Shown here: positions 43,182 to 50,569 of the stretch, piece after piece
How the letters are laid out: each line of letters begins with the position of its first letter
Position numbering within the stretch: position 1 is the stretch's first letter
The notes under the pieces: generated by a model
The model's input: the letters and a program-made list of their open reading frames with translations, nothing else
The model's database searches: none
Told to the model about the DNA's origin: nothing
Assembly (NCBI RefSeq): GCF_965214215.1
Contig: NZ_CBDCBD010000003.1
Coordinates: 2,938,165-3,002,164, forward strand
Length of the DNA: 64,000 bases
Direction: 5' to 3'
Source of the DNA: Poriferisodalis sp965214215
GTDB lineage: Bacteria; Actinomycetota; Acidimicrobiia; Acidimicrobiales; Poriferisodalaceae
Program-made: the position numbers and the translations under genes

Positions 43182-43598
43182 ATGTCACAGATGAACGAGA
43201 CGGCCGCCGCATTTTTCGACGCGTGCGAGACCGGTCAGGGCTGGGACGGTTGTGCCCAGTACTGCACGCCCGACGCGTCCTTCGCCGCTCAGTCCGAAGC
43301 GATCGGCGACATCACCGACCTGCGCTCGTACGCCGAGTGGATGAAGGCCACGCTGACGATTCTCGAAGACGGCTCGTACGACCTGAAGTCGTGGGCCGTC
43401 GACGAAGAGCACAACAGCGTCCTGGCTTACGCCGTGTTCAACGCCACCCACACCGGCGAGGGCGGACCGGTGCCGCCGACAGGCAAGTCGGTCAGCTCGG
43501 ACTACGTGTACGACATGCGCTTCGAGGGCGACAAGATCTCCCACATGACCAAGATCTGGCACTCGGTCGTCGCACTGCAACAGCTCGGCTGGGCCTGA
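43182..43598 (+). CDS. NTF2/SnoaL-like protein
   Basis: A 138-residue small cone-shaped-fold protein. NETAAAFFDACETGQGWDGC is the usual first helix, then CTPDASFAAQSEAI and a long sheet LAYAVFNATHTGEGG with DYVYDMRFEGDKISHMTKIW. The family includes cyclases, isomerases and dehydratases acting on polyketide- or steroid-like molecules. It is read just before a DmoA/NtaA-like monooxygenase (22-base gap) and is probably part of that operon. Confidence 0.85.
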   Translation: MSQMNETAAAFFDACETGQGWDGCAQYCTPDASFAAQSEAIGDITDLRSYAEWMKATLTILEDGSYDLKSWAVDEEHNSVLAYAVFNATHTGEGGPVPPTGKSVSSDYVYDMRFEGDKISHMTKIWHSVVALQQLGWA

Positions 43599-43620
43599 CA
43601 CCACCGGAACCGCCGGCGAG

Positions 43621-44970
43621 ATGCATCTGAGCGCCTTCATCCAGGCATCTCCGAACCATCAGATCAAGGGGATGTGGAAGCACCCTTCCGATGAGACGTC
43701 GTGGGGGTACCGGACGCTTCGCTGGTGGCAGGACCTCGTGCGCACTCTGGAGCGGGGCTGCTTCGACGGGATCTTCTTCGCCGACGTGCTGGGCACCTAC
43801 GACGTCTATGGGGCGAGTCGCGAGGCTGGCTTGCGCGGCGCGGTCCAGATTCCCGGCATCGACCCCACCCTGCTGATCCCCGCGTTGGCGGCGTGCACCG
43901 AGCACCTCGGTTTCGCCGTGACCATGTCGACCAGCCACCACGCTCCGTACCACACGGCTCGGCTGTTCTCGACCCTCGACCACCTCACCGGCGGCCGTGT
44001 CGGCTGGAACATCGTGACCTCGTACCTGTCAGATGCCGAGCGTCAAGGGCTCGGCGAGATCCTGCCCCACGACGCCCGCTACGACCGGGCCGACGAGTAC
44101 GTCGATGTCTGCCTGAAGCTGTGGGAGCAGAGCTGGGAAGACGGCGCCGTCGTTCTCGATGCCGAGGCCGACACGTTCACCGACCCGGCCAAAGTGCACG
44201 AGATCAACCACGCCGGCGAATGGTTCACTGTCGAAGGCCCCCACATGGTCGAGCCCTCCCCCCAGCGCACTCCCGTGCTGTATCAGGCGGGCAACTCGGC
44301 ACGCGGTGTGGAGTTCGCGGCGAACACGGGCGAGGTCGTCTTCATGTCGGTGCCGGGCAACGACCGCGGTGCTGCAGTGGTGGCATCGCTGCGCGAACGG
44401 GCCGCAGCGGCAGGCCGCGATCCCGAACAGATCAGGGCCCTGCAGGTAGCGCGGGTCGTGGTTGCTGAGACCGATGCCGAAGCCCGGGAGATGCGCGACG
44501 AGTGGTCACGGCTGTTCTCCGTCGACGGCTACCTCGCTCTGTACGGCGGCTGGACAGGCATCGACTTGGGCGGTCACCCGCCCGACACACCGATCGATGA
44601 CATCGAGGCAAACGCGATCCGCACCCAGGTCGAGCGCTGGAAGCTGGAAGACCCCGAGCGAATCTGGACTGTCGGCGATGTCGCCCGACGGCTCTCGGAA
44701 ACTGCCGGCGGGCTGGGATTCGTGGGTTCGCCGGCCAGCGTCGCCGATCAGATGGAGGCATTCATCGAGACCACCGACGTCGACGGGTTCAATGTGACGA
44801 CGGCGCCGGTCCCCTGGGGGTTCACCCAAGTGGTCGACTTGCTGGTGCCCGAGCTCCAAAGGCGTGGCCGGTTCCGCACCGGCTACGAGGGCTCGACCTT
44901 TCGGGAGAATTTCTTCGGCGCCGGCCAGCGTCACCTGCACCCCACCCACCCCCGGAGGAGACCCCGATGA
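43621..44970 (+). CDS. NtaA/DmoA-type FMN-dependent LLM monooxygenase
   Basis: A 449-residue large luciferase-like oxygenase. N-terminal MHLSAFIQASPNHQIKGMW, CFDGIFFADVLGTYDVYGAS, TMSTSHHAPYHTARLFSTLD and GRVGWNIVTSYLSDAERQGL are the hallmark of the nitrilotriacetate / dimethylsulfide / dibenzothiophene-sulfone monooxygenase group. It uses FMNH2 from a separate reductase. A sulfur substrate such as dimethylsulfide would fit the DMSP-lyase-like cupin elsewhere in the window, but this is an inference. Its stop overlaps the next gene by four bases (ATGA). Confidence 0.9.
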   Translation: MHLSAFIQASPNHQIKGMWKHPSDETSWGYRTLRWWQDLVRTLERGCFDGIFFADVLGTYDVYGASREAGLRGAVQIPGIDPTLLIPALAACTEHLGFAVTMSTSHHAPYHTARLFSTLDHLTGGRVGWNIVTSYLSDAERQGLGEILPHDARYDRADEYVDVCLKLWEQSWEDGAVVLDAEADTFTDPAKVHEINHAGEWFTVEGPHMVEPSPQRTPVLYQAGNSARGVEFAANTGEVVFMSVPGNDRGAAVVASLRERAAAAGRDPEQIRALQVARVVVAETDAEAREMRDEWSRLFSVDGYLALYGGWTGIDLGGHPPDTPIDDIEANAIRTQVERWKLEDPERIWTVGDVARRLSETAGGLGFVGSPASVADQMEAFIETTDVDGFNVTTAPVPWGFTQVVDLLVPELQRRGRFRTGYEGSTFRENFFGAGQRHLHPTHPRRRPR

Positions 44971-45695
44971 CAGTGGTCGACCATGACATCGTCGAGATGC
45001 CCGATGATCCGACGGTCGGAGCCATGCCGCCCTACCGCCGCATTGTCGGGTGGGTGCGAGCTGAGACCGATGGCCTTTCGGGGGATCAACTCGACTTCGA
45101 CGACACAAGCCCGGACAAGGAGTGGATGTGGTGGTCGATCCGCCGTCAGGTCTCCCACATGGCGTGGGACGCACTGGTGTTCACCCACCGCAGATGCAGC
45201 CACCTGCTCTGGCCCGATGGCGACGAACCCGAACCGGTCGTGTGGGAACACCACCATCTCGGACCGAACATGAAGTACGACCGGATGCTCGATGAGGACC
45301 TCTACTGGGAGGTCCCCGACCTCATCGCGAAGATGGAGATCGGCATCGGCTGGCAGGAACGGGTGGTAGGCGAGAACACGATCGAGCAACTCCGCTCCGA
45401 CACGACCAGCATCCGGGGAACCGAGTTCTGGTCCTACGTCATCACCACGCTCCCCCGGGGAGCGGGCGCCGACCCGGACCGGCCCGGCTACCTCCGCTAC
45501 GACCTCGAAGGCTCGCTGTGGATGGTCTTCTACGAGCTGCTCACCCACATCCGCACCATCCAACGACTCAAGACCCGCCAAGGCATCGCCCTCAATGTTG
45601 AACTGCCCCGAGTGGGCTATCTCCGCCTGCCCGAGTACTGGGGCGATACCGACGCCAACGGGCCATCTATGAAACGAATCGAGATCAACCCATGA
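44967..45695 (+). CDS. DinB-like metal-binding helical protein
   Basis: A 242-residue protein of the DinB/YfiT-like superfamily: RRIVGWVRAETDGLSGDQLD then WWSIRRQVSHMAWDALVFTH with the first histidine, a central helical region, and FYELLTHIRTIQRLKTRQGI carrying the last. It overlaps both neighbours by four bases, so it is co-translated with the monooxygenase and the mycothiol-type gene. It may handle a thiol adduct formed in the same reaction, but no activity is established. Confidence 0.75.
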   Translation: MTVVDHDIVEMPDDPTVGAMPPYRRIVGWVRAETDGLSGDQLDFDDTSPDKEWMWWSIRRQVSHMAWDALVFTHRRCSHLLWPDGDEPEPVVWEHHHLGPNMKYDRMLDEDLYWEVPDLIAKMEIGIGWQERVVGENTIEQLRSDTTSIRGTEFWSYVITTLPRGAGADPDRPGYLRYDLEGSLWMVFYELLTHIRTIQRLKTRQGIALNVELPRVGYLRLPEYWGDTDANGPSMKRIEINP

Positions 45696-46357
45696 CGTCA
45701 GCAGCCAACCCGTCGATCGACTCAGCGGCCGTCCGGGCCCTCGTCGTCGAAGCCGTCGCCCGATCAGCCGACCTCATCGACACCCCAGCCACAGCCGAAC
45801 AGTGGGACCAGCCCTCGGCTCTCGAAGGCATGACCGTCGGAGCACTCTGCGCCCACCTCGTACGCGCTGCCGGCGCGACGATCGCCTATCTCGACCGCAC
45901 CTCACCCGACCGGGGCCCTGACGGCGACCTCCTCACCGCAGTCACCTACTTCCACGCTGCGGTCGACTCCCCCGTCCACGAACAGATCAAGGACGTCTCC
46001 GCCGCCGAGTCGGCCATCGGGCACCAAGCAACCGTGGACAAGTGCCGCCAACTGGTCGCCGACCTGGAATCACGGCTGGCCGACGAACCCGTCGACCGCC
46101 TCGTCGCCGCGTTGGGGGGCCGACTCCTCACCCTCGACGACTTCTGCCGTACCAGGCTGATCGAGGTGCTTCTCCATCTCGACGATCTCGCCGTCAGCAC
46201 CGGCCAGAACCGCCCGAACACCGACCCGCTCGGCCCAGCCATCATCATCGAGATCTGCATCGACATCGCCCGAGGCCTCAACGGCGACTGGAGCGTCCTC
46301 TATGCCCTGACCCGAGCCGAACGCTCTGGCGACACCGCAGTCTTCCCCGTCCTCTAG
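45692..46357 (+). CDS. Maleylpyruvate isomerase N-terminal-domain (mycothiol-dependent) protein
   Basis: A 221-residue DinB-like bundle. QWDQPSALEGMTVGALCAHL carries the first metal histidine and FCRTRLIEVLLHLDDLAVST the later ones, in the MDMPI arrangement. The sequence lacks the C-terminal extra domain of the 30349 protein. It is the last gene of a four-gene operon (NTF2-like, monooxygenase, two DinB-type). Mycothiol chemistry suggests an electrophilic product is processed here; this is an inference. Confidence 0.85.
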   Translation: MTSAANPSIDSAAVRALVVEAVARSADLIDTPATAEQWDQPSALEGMTVGALCAHLVRAAGATIAYLDRTSPDRGPDGDLLTAVTYFHAAVDSPVHEQIKDVSAAESAIGHQATVDKCRQLVADLESRLADEPVDRLVAALGGRLLTLDDFCRTRLIEVLLHLDDLAVSTGQNRPNTDPLGPAIIIEICIDIARGLNGDWSVLYALTRAERSGDTAVFPVL

Positions 46358-46399
46358 CGACGGCTGAGTGCCCGCCCAAGGCGGCACCCCCGCTCGGAG

Positions 46400-46672
46400 T
46401 CAGGCGACATCGAGGAATTCGCGGAGAGCCGCCCGGATGATCTCGCTGGTGGTGGTGTGATCCGCTTCGGCCCGGTCTTCGATTGCCGCCTTCAGCTCAG
46501 GATCGATCCGTACCGGTACAACATCAGCGGGACCCGAACCCATGGCAGGACGGCCACGCTTGCGAGTCTTGAGCGCCTCTACGTCGTACTCGGTCGACTC
46601 GACTTCGTCGGCGATGGCATCGAGGTCGGCCTCGGTGAGGGTCCTTCCGGCCTTGGTCGTGCGCGTGGTCAT
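46400..46672 (-). CDS. Ribbon-helix-helix (CopG-type) antitoxin
   Basis: A 90-residue regulator. An N-terminal acidic helix (LTEADLDAIADEVESTEYDV), a basic stretch TRKRGRPAMG, then a C-terminal RHH domain DVVPVRIDPELKAAIEDRAE with TTSEIIRAALREFL. This is a common antitoxin layout. It overlaps by four bases the remains of another gene at 46669-46797, probably its former toxin partner. Confidence 0.82.
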   Translation of the reverse strand: MTTRTTKAGRTLTEADLDAIADEVESTEYDVEALKTRKRGRPAMGSGPADVVPVRIDPELKAAIEDRAEADHTTTSEIIRAALREFLDVA

Positions 46673-46797
46673 GGTGACGGGTCGTCCCCTTTCGCGAGCA
46701 GGTCGCAGAACACGGATCGCAAGTGCATGGCGTGGATCACGAGTTCAACCGCCTCGGGGAACGGTGGAACTCCACATGCGCTTATCGTAATACACAT
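46669..46797 (-). pseudogene. Truncated partner gene of the RHH antitoxin
   Basis: A 42-codon frame, MCITISACGVPPFPEAVELV then IHAMHLRSVFCDLLAKGDDP, ends with ATGA overlap to the antitoxin start, the usual coupling of toxin-antitoxin genes. The 5' side is abruptly replaced at about 46798 by a D-2-hydroxyacid dehydrogenase fragment on the other strand. It is therefore probably the 3' end of a lost toxin gene; the toxin family is not recognised. Confidence 0.45.
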
Positions 46798-46799
46798 TT

Positions 46800-47004
46800 T
46801 GCATTCGACGTCTTCGACCAGGAACCGCTGCGGCCCGACCACCGCATCTGGACGATGCCCAACGTGCTCGTCACACCGCACGTCGCAATGGTCGGCCCCG
46901 ATATCGACCGGCGCCGCTACGAGCTCATCGCCGACAACTGCCGCCGCCTGCTCACCGGCGAACCGCTCCAGTACGTAGTCACCGACAAGATCCTCGGCTT
47001 CTGA
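46800..47004 (+). pseudogene. D-2-hydroxyacid dehydrogenase C-terminal fragment (copy 1)
   Basis: About 67 codons reading AFDVFDQEPLRPDHRIWTMP then NVLVTPHVAM and RRLLTGEPLQYVVTDKILGF. This is the C-terminal part of a D-isomer 2-hydroxyacid dehydrogenase, including the TPH histidine motif. The rest of the enzyme is missing. Its last 93 bases are repeated at 48193-48285. Confidence 0.78.
46912..47004. repeat. 93-bp direct repeat, left copy
   Basis: Matches 48193-48285 at 86 of 93 positions by hand count, same orientation, ending at the TGA stop of both dehydrogenase fragments. The two copies bracket the AbiE-like module. Confidence 0.85.
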
Positions 47005-47057
47005 CCGCAGGTTGCGCAAACTGCAATTGCCATCGGCGACCCGCCCCGTTCTTAGAC

Positions 47058-47378
47058 TTGAGTGCAGTGTCAGCAACGCGCTTTACTCGGCTCGTCGAGA
47101 TCCCCGATGATCTCGCTGACGGCACTGTCGCGCCCGAACGCGGACGAGTGATGCTGCCAAGGCGCCTCGCATGGAGCGGTCAGGGCGAATTCGATCTCGA
47201 CGACCGTCGTGACCGCATGTACGTGTACCAGTTGGTGATGACCGAAGGCACGTCGGACGACGTGCGCCGCTACATCGACCTCAGGCTTCTCGTGGAGATG
47301 TGGCACGAAATGTGGCTCTCGCCGCATGTGCGGGAGCGGTGGGACCGCTGGTTGCGCGACCGCGAATTGATCGCCTAG
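47058..47378 (+). CDS. Putative antitoxin partner of the AbiEii-type nucleotidyltransferase
   Basis: A 106-residue protein: LVEIPDDLADGTVAPERGRV, VYQLVMTEGTSDDVRRYIDL and WHEMWLSPHVRERWDRWLRD. It is unlike classical AbiEi winged-helix antitoxins, but its size and its place four bases before an AbiEii-type gene suggest it is the cognate antitoxin. The start is TTG 47058 or, more simply, GTG 47067. Confidence 0.6.
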   Translation: MSAVSATRFTRLVEIPDDLADGTVAPERGRVMLPRRLAWSGQGEFDLDDRRDRMYVYQLVMTEGTSDDVRRYIDLRLLVEMWHEMWLSPHVRERWDRWLRDRELIA

Positions 47379-47382
47379 CGCT

Positions 47383-48045
47383 GTGCTCACAGCCCTGCAG
47401 CAACGTGTACGCAGCATCGTGGCGGAGTTACCCGAGGCAGGCACAGTGGCTCTGGCAGGCGGCGGAGCGCTCATCGTGCACGGCATCGTCGATCGTGCGA
47501 CCACCGACTTGGATTTCTTCTCCCCCGATGCTGTCGATGTCCGCATATTCGCGAAGGCCACCCGCGACGCGCTCCTGCGTGATGGCCTGAGCGCCGTCAC
47601 TGAGCGGTCCAACTCCGACTTCGTGCGTCTCCACGTCGACGACGGAAATGACGAGATGTCCATAGATATCGGGATCTCCGGCCGTGCCTTTCCGCCGGTG
47701 CCCACCGCACAGGGTCGACTCCTGGCTGTCGAAGATCTCGCCGGCGACAAGCTCTTGGCGTTGTTCGGCCGCGCCGAGCCACGCGACTTCGTCGACATCC
47801 ACGCACTCGCCGCTCGCTTCGAACTCGCAGACCTGTACAGGTTCGCAGCGGAAAAGGACCCAGGCTTCGGCCTCCAGCACCTCCGCGACGCGCTCGGAGT
47901 ATTCGACCACCATCCACGTCAGGCCTTCCCGATCACCGACTCGGAGTACGAGGGACTGCGTGATTGGGTTCACGATTGGCGCATTGAACTCCCCGCCAAC
48001 GAAGCGCGCTCACAAGCTGACCCGGGGAATTCCTCGAAGGAATAG
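47383..48045 (+). CDS. AbiEii/AbiGii-family nucleotidyltransferase toxin
   Basis: A 220-residue nucleotidyltransferase. VALAGGGALIVHGIVDRATT followed by DLDFFSP is the GG-x-A-L / T-x-DLD(F) catalytic pattern of the AbiEii (MenT-like) toxins, with VEDLAGDKLLALFGRAEPRD downstream. Such enzymes block growth by adding nucleotides to tRNA 3' ends and act in abortive infection. It starts with GTG just after its presumed antitoxin. The pair sits between two copies of a 93-bp repeat. Confidence 0.85.
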   Translation: MLTALQQRVRSIVAELPEAGTVALAGGGALIVHGIVDRATTDLDFFSPDAVDVRIFAKATRDALLRDGLSAVTERSNSDFVRLHVDDGNDEMSIDIGISGRAFPPVPTAQGRLLAVEDLAGDKLLALFGRAEPRDFVDIHALAARFELADLYRFAAEKDPGFGLQHLRDALGVFDHHPRQAFPITDSEYEGLRDWVHDWRIELPANEARSQADPGNSSKE

Positions 48046-48192
48046 GAGATGGCCCAGAAATGAGATCCCGCCGAGGCATCTCATGCTCAACTCTCCCGTC
48101 CTCCATCCCTTCATGCCGAGCTGAGGAGCCCCACGACGACAACCCCGACGACGAACGGCCGGGTCTGTCAGACGCTCCCCGTCCTGGACTAG

Positions 48193-48285
48193 CGCCGCTT
48201 CGAGCCCATCGCCGACAACTGCCGCCGCCTGCTCACCGGCGAGCCGCTCCGCTACGTCGTCACCGACAAGATCCTCGGCGTCTGA
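48193..48285 (+). pseudogene. D-2-hydroxyacid dehydrogenase C-terminal fragment (copy 2), right copy of the 93-bp repeat
   Basis: Reads RRFEPIADNCRRLLTGEPLR then YVVTDKILGV and stop, 92% identical in DNA to 46912-47004. Nothing upstream belongs to the enzyme. It is the second boundary of the segment carrying the AbiE-like pair. Confidence 0.8.
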
Positions 48286-48301
48286 CACTCCGCGGGCTCC
48301 G

Positions 48302-48336
48302 TTGACTGGATCCAATATACGTTGTATGGTGTCAAC
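48302..48336 (+). promoter_or_regulatory. Sigma-70-type promoter and inverted repeat of the HicA-like pair
   Basis: TTGACT (48302-48307), 17-base spacer, TATGGT (48325-48330), with ATG at 48337. Transcription would begin at or next to the ATG, giving a leaderless message. GTTGAC (48301-48306) and GTCAAC (48331-48336) form a perfect inverted repeat around the promoter, a likely autoregulatory site. Confidence 0.55.
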
Positions 48337-48585
48337 ATGCCGAGGGCGCGGCATCCGAAGAAGGAGGTCGAAGCCGCATTGGCCGAACTCGAAGACGCAG
48401 GTTGGACCGTTGCACCGAATGCGTCGGGGCACCGTTGGGGTGTGGCTCGCTGCGCCGAATCCAGCCGATCAGGCTGTCAGGTCTCCATCTGGTCGACACC
48501 ACGAAGCCCCGACAACCACGCCCGCCAGCTCAGGCGGGTACGAGACCGATGCATCCACACTCCCGAATGGGACAACGACTCGTGA
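48337..48585 (+). CDS. Small HicA-like basic protein (putative toxin)
   Basis: An 82-residue basic protein. MPRARHPKKEVEAALAELED then AGWTV and GHRWGV recall the HicA dsRNA-binding fold, in which a GH(R)W motif carries the catalytic histidine; the tail has several cysteines and ends NHARQLRRVRDRC. The frame overlaps the downstream partner by three bases (GTGA). The toxin role is inferred from size, fold resemblance and coupling. Confidence 0.6.
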   Translation: MPRARHPKKEVEAALAELEDAGWTVAPNASGHRWGVARCAESSRSGCQVSIWSTPRSPDNHARQLRRVRDRCIHTPEWDNDS

Positions 48586-49127
48586 CTATGACCACCCACA
48601 CCTTCACCCTGATCATCGACGGCCCCGACCTCCAATCAGACGAACTGATCGACGACGTATACGAGGTCGGCTGCGATGACGCCCTGATCGGCCGAGCCGA
48701 CGGCATTCAGTACGCCGACTTCGACCGCGAGGCCAACAGCTTCCAATACGCAGTGCTGTCTGCGGTCGCCGAGCTCGAGTCGATCGCAGGCATCAACGTG
48801 GTTCGTCTCGCAGATGCCGGACTGGTGTCCATGGCCGACATCGCAGCCCGCACCGGTCGAACTCGCGAAAGCGTGCGACTTCTTATCGCTGGCGAGCGCG
48901 GACCCGGCGGGTTCCCGCCCCCCGTCACCGACCCTCGTAGCCGCTACCGGCTCTGGCGCAGCGCCGAAGTCGCAGCTTGGCTTCGAGAGAACCTCAACAC
49001 ACTCCTGAACGACGCTGCCGAAGACCATGTCCGAGCGGCCATTAACGCCAGCCTCGAACTCCGCCACCACCGAGCCCATCTCAACGACGCCGAACGCTCG
49101 GACCTTCGAGCTCTTGTGGACAGCTAA
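48582..49127 (+). CDS. HicB-like / helix-turn-helix partner protein (putative antitoxin)
   Basis: About 181 residues. The N-terminal half TFTLIIDGPDLQSDELIDDV and ADFDREANSFQYAVLSAVAE resembles a partner-binding domain. The C-terminal half LVSMADIAARTGRTRESVRL and LIAGERGPGGFPPPVTD is a MerR-like helix-turn-helix with WRSAEVAAWL. It overlaps the HicA-like gene by three bases (GTG start; ATG 48588 is an alternative). This pair recurs in actinobacteria as I recall it; the antitoxin role is an inference. Confidence 0.65.
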   Translation: MTMTTHTFTLIIDGPDLQSDELIDDVYEVGCDDALIGRADGIQYADFDREANSFQYAVLSAVAELESIAGINVVRLADAGLVSMADIAARTGRTRESVRLLIAGERGPGGFPPPVTDPRSRYRLWRSAEVAAWLRENLNTLLNDAAEDHVRAAINASLELRHHRAHLNDAERSDLRALVDS

Positions 49128-49377
49128 CCAATACGAAGGACTCGGGCCGAGAAGACCGCTCGACTGGCAGCGGTCTCACCGCCCTTCAAGGCTCCGCGCC
49201 AGACAGGCGATTCTTAGCGGACTTGGACTTCGGCGCCAGCGAGGAGGCGGGGATCTCACGGGCCACTCAGACCTAGCATTCGATCGTGGACCAGATTTGC
49301 GATGATCTCGAAGCTGAAACCGGGCTCTGACCACCGCCACGTCGATTCGACTCAACAAATCCGAGGCACTGCGACCC
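49128..49377. other. Intergenic stretch with a possible short gene fragment
   Basis: This 250-base gap holds no complete gene. At 49283-49327 a GTG-started 14-codon frame (VDQICDDLEAETGL, then TGA) looks like the very start of a DinB/mycothiol-type protein, perhaps a remnant of one. Nothing else is supported. Confidence 0.3.
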
Positions 49378-50550
49378 ATGAACGTGAGCGAAGAAACCCC
49401 CGGTGAGCTTCGGGCCGCTTCGAAGGCCGCTCTCGAGTGGATTAACGCAACGCAGGTGTCGCACTACGAGATCACCGGAATCATCGACGCCGAAGACACC
49501 GTGGCACGAGCGCGAGAAGGATCCTTCGAACTGGGCTTGGTGCTGTGCGACGGCGACGTCTGTGCCCGTGAGCAGGTAGTGGTCCAACGATCCGCCGAAG
49601 GCTTTCGAGTGTCGGCCGCCGATGTTGACGATCCACTGATCCCGCCGCTGCTCGAACCGCCGATCGGGGTGCGCACCGGTTGGCTCAATGCCCAGCTCGA
49701 CAAGCACAAGTTTGTTGTCTTGGTGTTCTACCGCGGCTTGTGGTGACCTCCGTGCCGCCGCGAGTTGCGCGGCTTTGGGAAGTCGGGGGTCGTCGAGGAG
49801 ATCCGGGCTGCGGGCGGCGAGATCTTCGCCGTCACCAGCGAGCCCCAGAGTCTCGCGAGCGAAGCACAGGCCTCATGGGAATTGGAATACCAAGCGGTCG
49901 GCGACCCGCACCACGAGATCCTCGAAGACTGCCGTGCGGCGGACCGATTCGACCTCTACATCGGCGATACCGCAGTATTGGAGCGACACTGGTCCTCGCA
50001 CCCGAACGGCATCTTCCAGGCCGGGATCCTGGCCCTCGCCGAGGACCGACGAGTGCTGTACCGGTGGCGGTGTCGCCCGACTCATCAGAACCGTGGTGGC
50101 GCCTCCGGTCGAGTCACCGCGTCGCACATGTGGTCTCGCATCCAAGACGGACTAGCCAGCGACACCGACGCCGCATGGGATTCCGATCCCCCACTCGACG
50201 CCCCAGAGGCCTTCTGGCCGTACTTCGTCGCTCAGCTGTTTGCCCATGGATGGTTCATCAAGCCGAAGCGGTTCCCACTCGGCCGATCCGACGACAAGCC
50301 GTCTGCGCGCGTATCTGCGATGAAACCACGACTCATCGGATTCGCCGCGGCGTGGGCCATCTGCTTCGTGCTGCTGCCAGCTCGCCGAGTCCTCCTCGCT
50401 TTGGCCGGCTACGCCGTGGCCATCACGCCAGCCGTCCGCCGAGTGAACCGCGAGTTCCAGCACACTCCCGCCGGCAGCGCGCCCGAGCCAGGCGGGCGAA
50501 ACCTCGGCACCGAGCCCCCGACGCCCCACCCTCGACAGCCGAGTCACTGA
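49378..50550 (+). CDS. Selenocysteine-containing peroxiredoxin-like membrane-anchored protein (TGA at 49744 read as Sec)
   Basis: 390 residues with Sec at position 123. TGA 49744-49746 interrupts one continuous frame: FVVLVFYRGLW before it and PPCRRELRGFGKSG after it, matching AhpC/TSA-like FYRGxWCPxCRRELR with Cys replaced. The thioredoxin-like fold continues through EIRAAGGEIFAVTSEPQSLA and YQAVGDPHHEILEDC. An N-terminal 110-residue domain of unknown type (acidic, strand-rich) precedes it. Near the C-terminus, LIGFAAAWAICFVLLPARRV is a probable membrane helix, then a proline-rich tail. The frame after the TGA is open to 50550. A hairpin lies downstream of the TGA. It is unrelated in domain layout to the 12431 protein, yet shares the U-P-P-C centre. 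Confidence 0.82.
49757..49773 (+). promoter_or_regulatory. Putative bacterial SECIS hairpin (second selenoprotein)
   Basis: GCCGCG, loop AGTTG, CGCGGC: a perfect 6-bp stem with a 5-nt loop starting 11 bases after TGA 49744-49746. Size and position match the hairpin in the first selenoprotein, with a different stem sequence and a G-U pair in the loop. Confidence 0.6.
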
Positions 50551-50569
50551 GACGGCAGGGCGACTCGGG

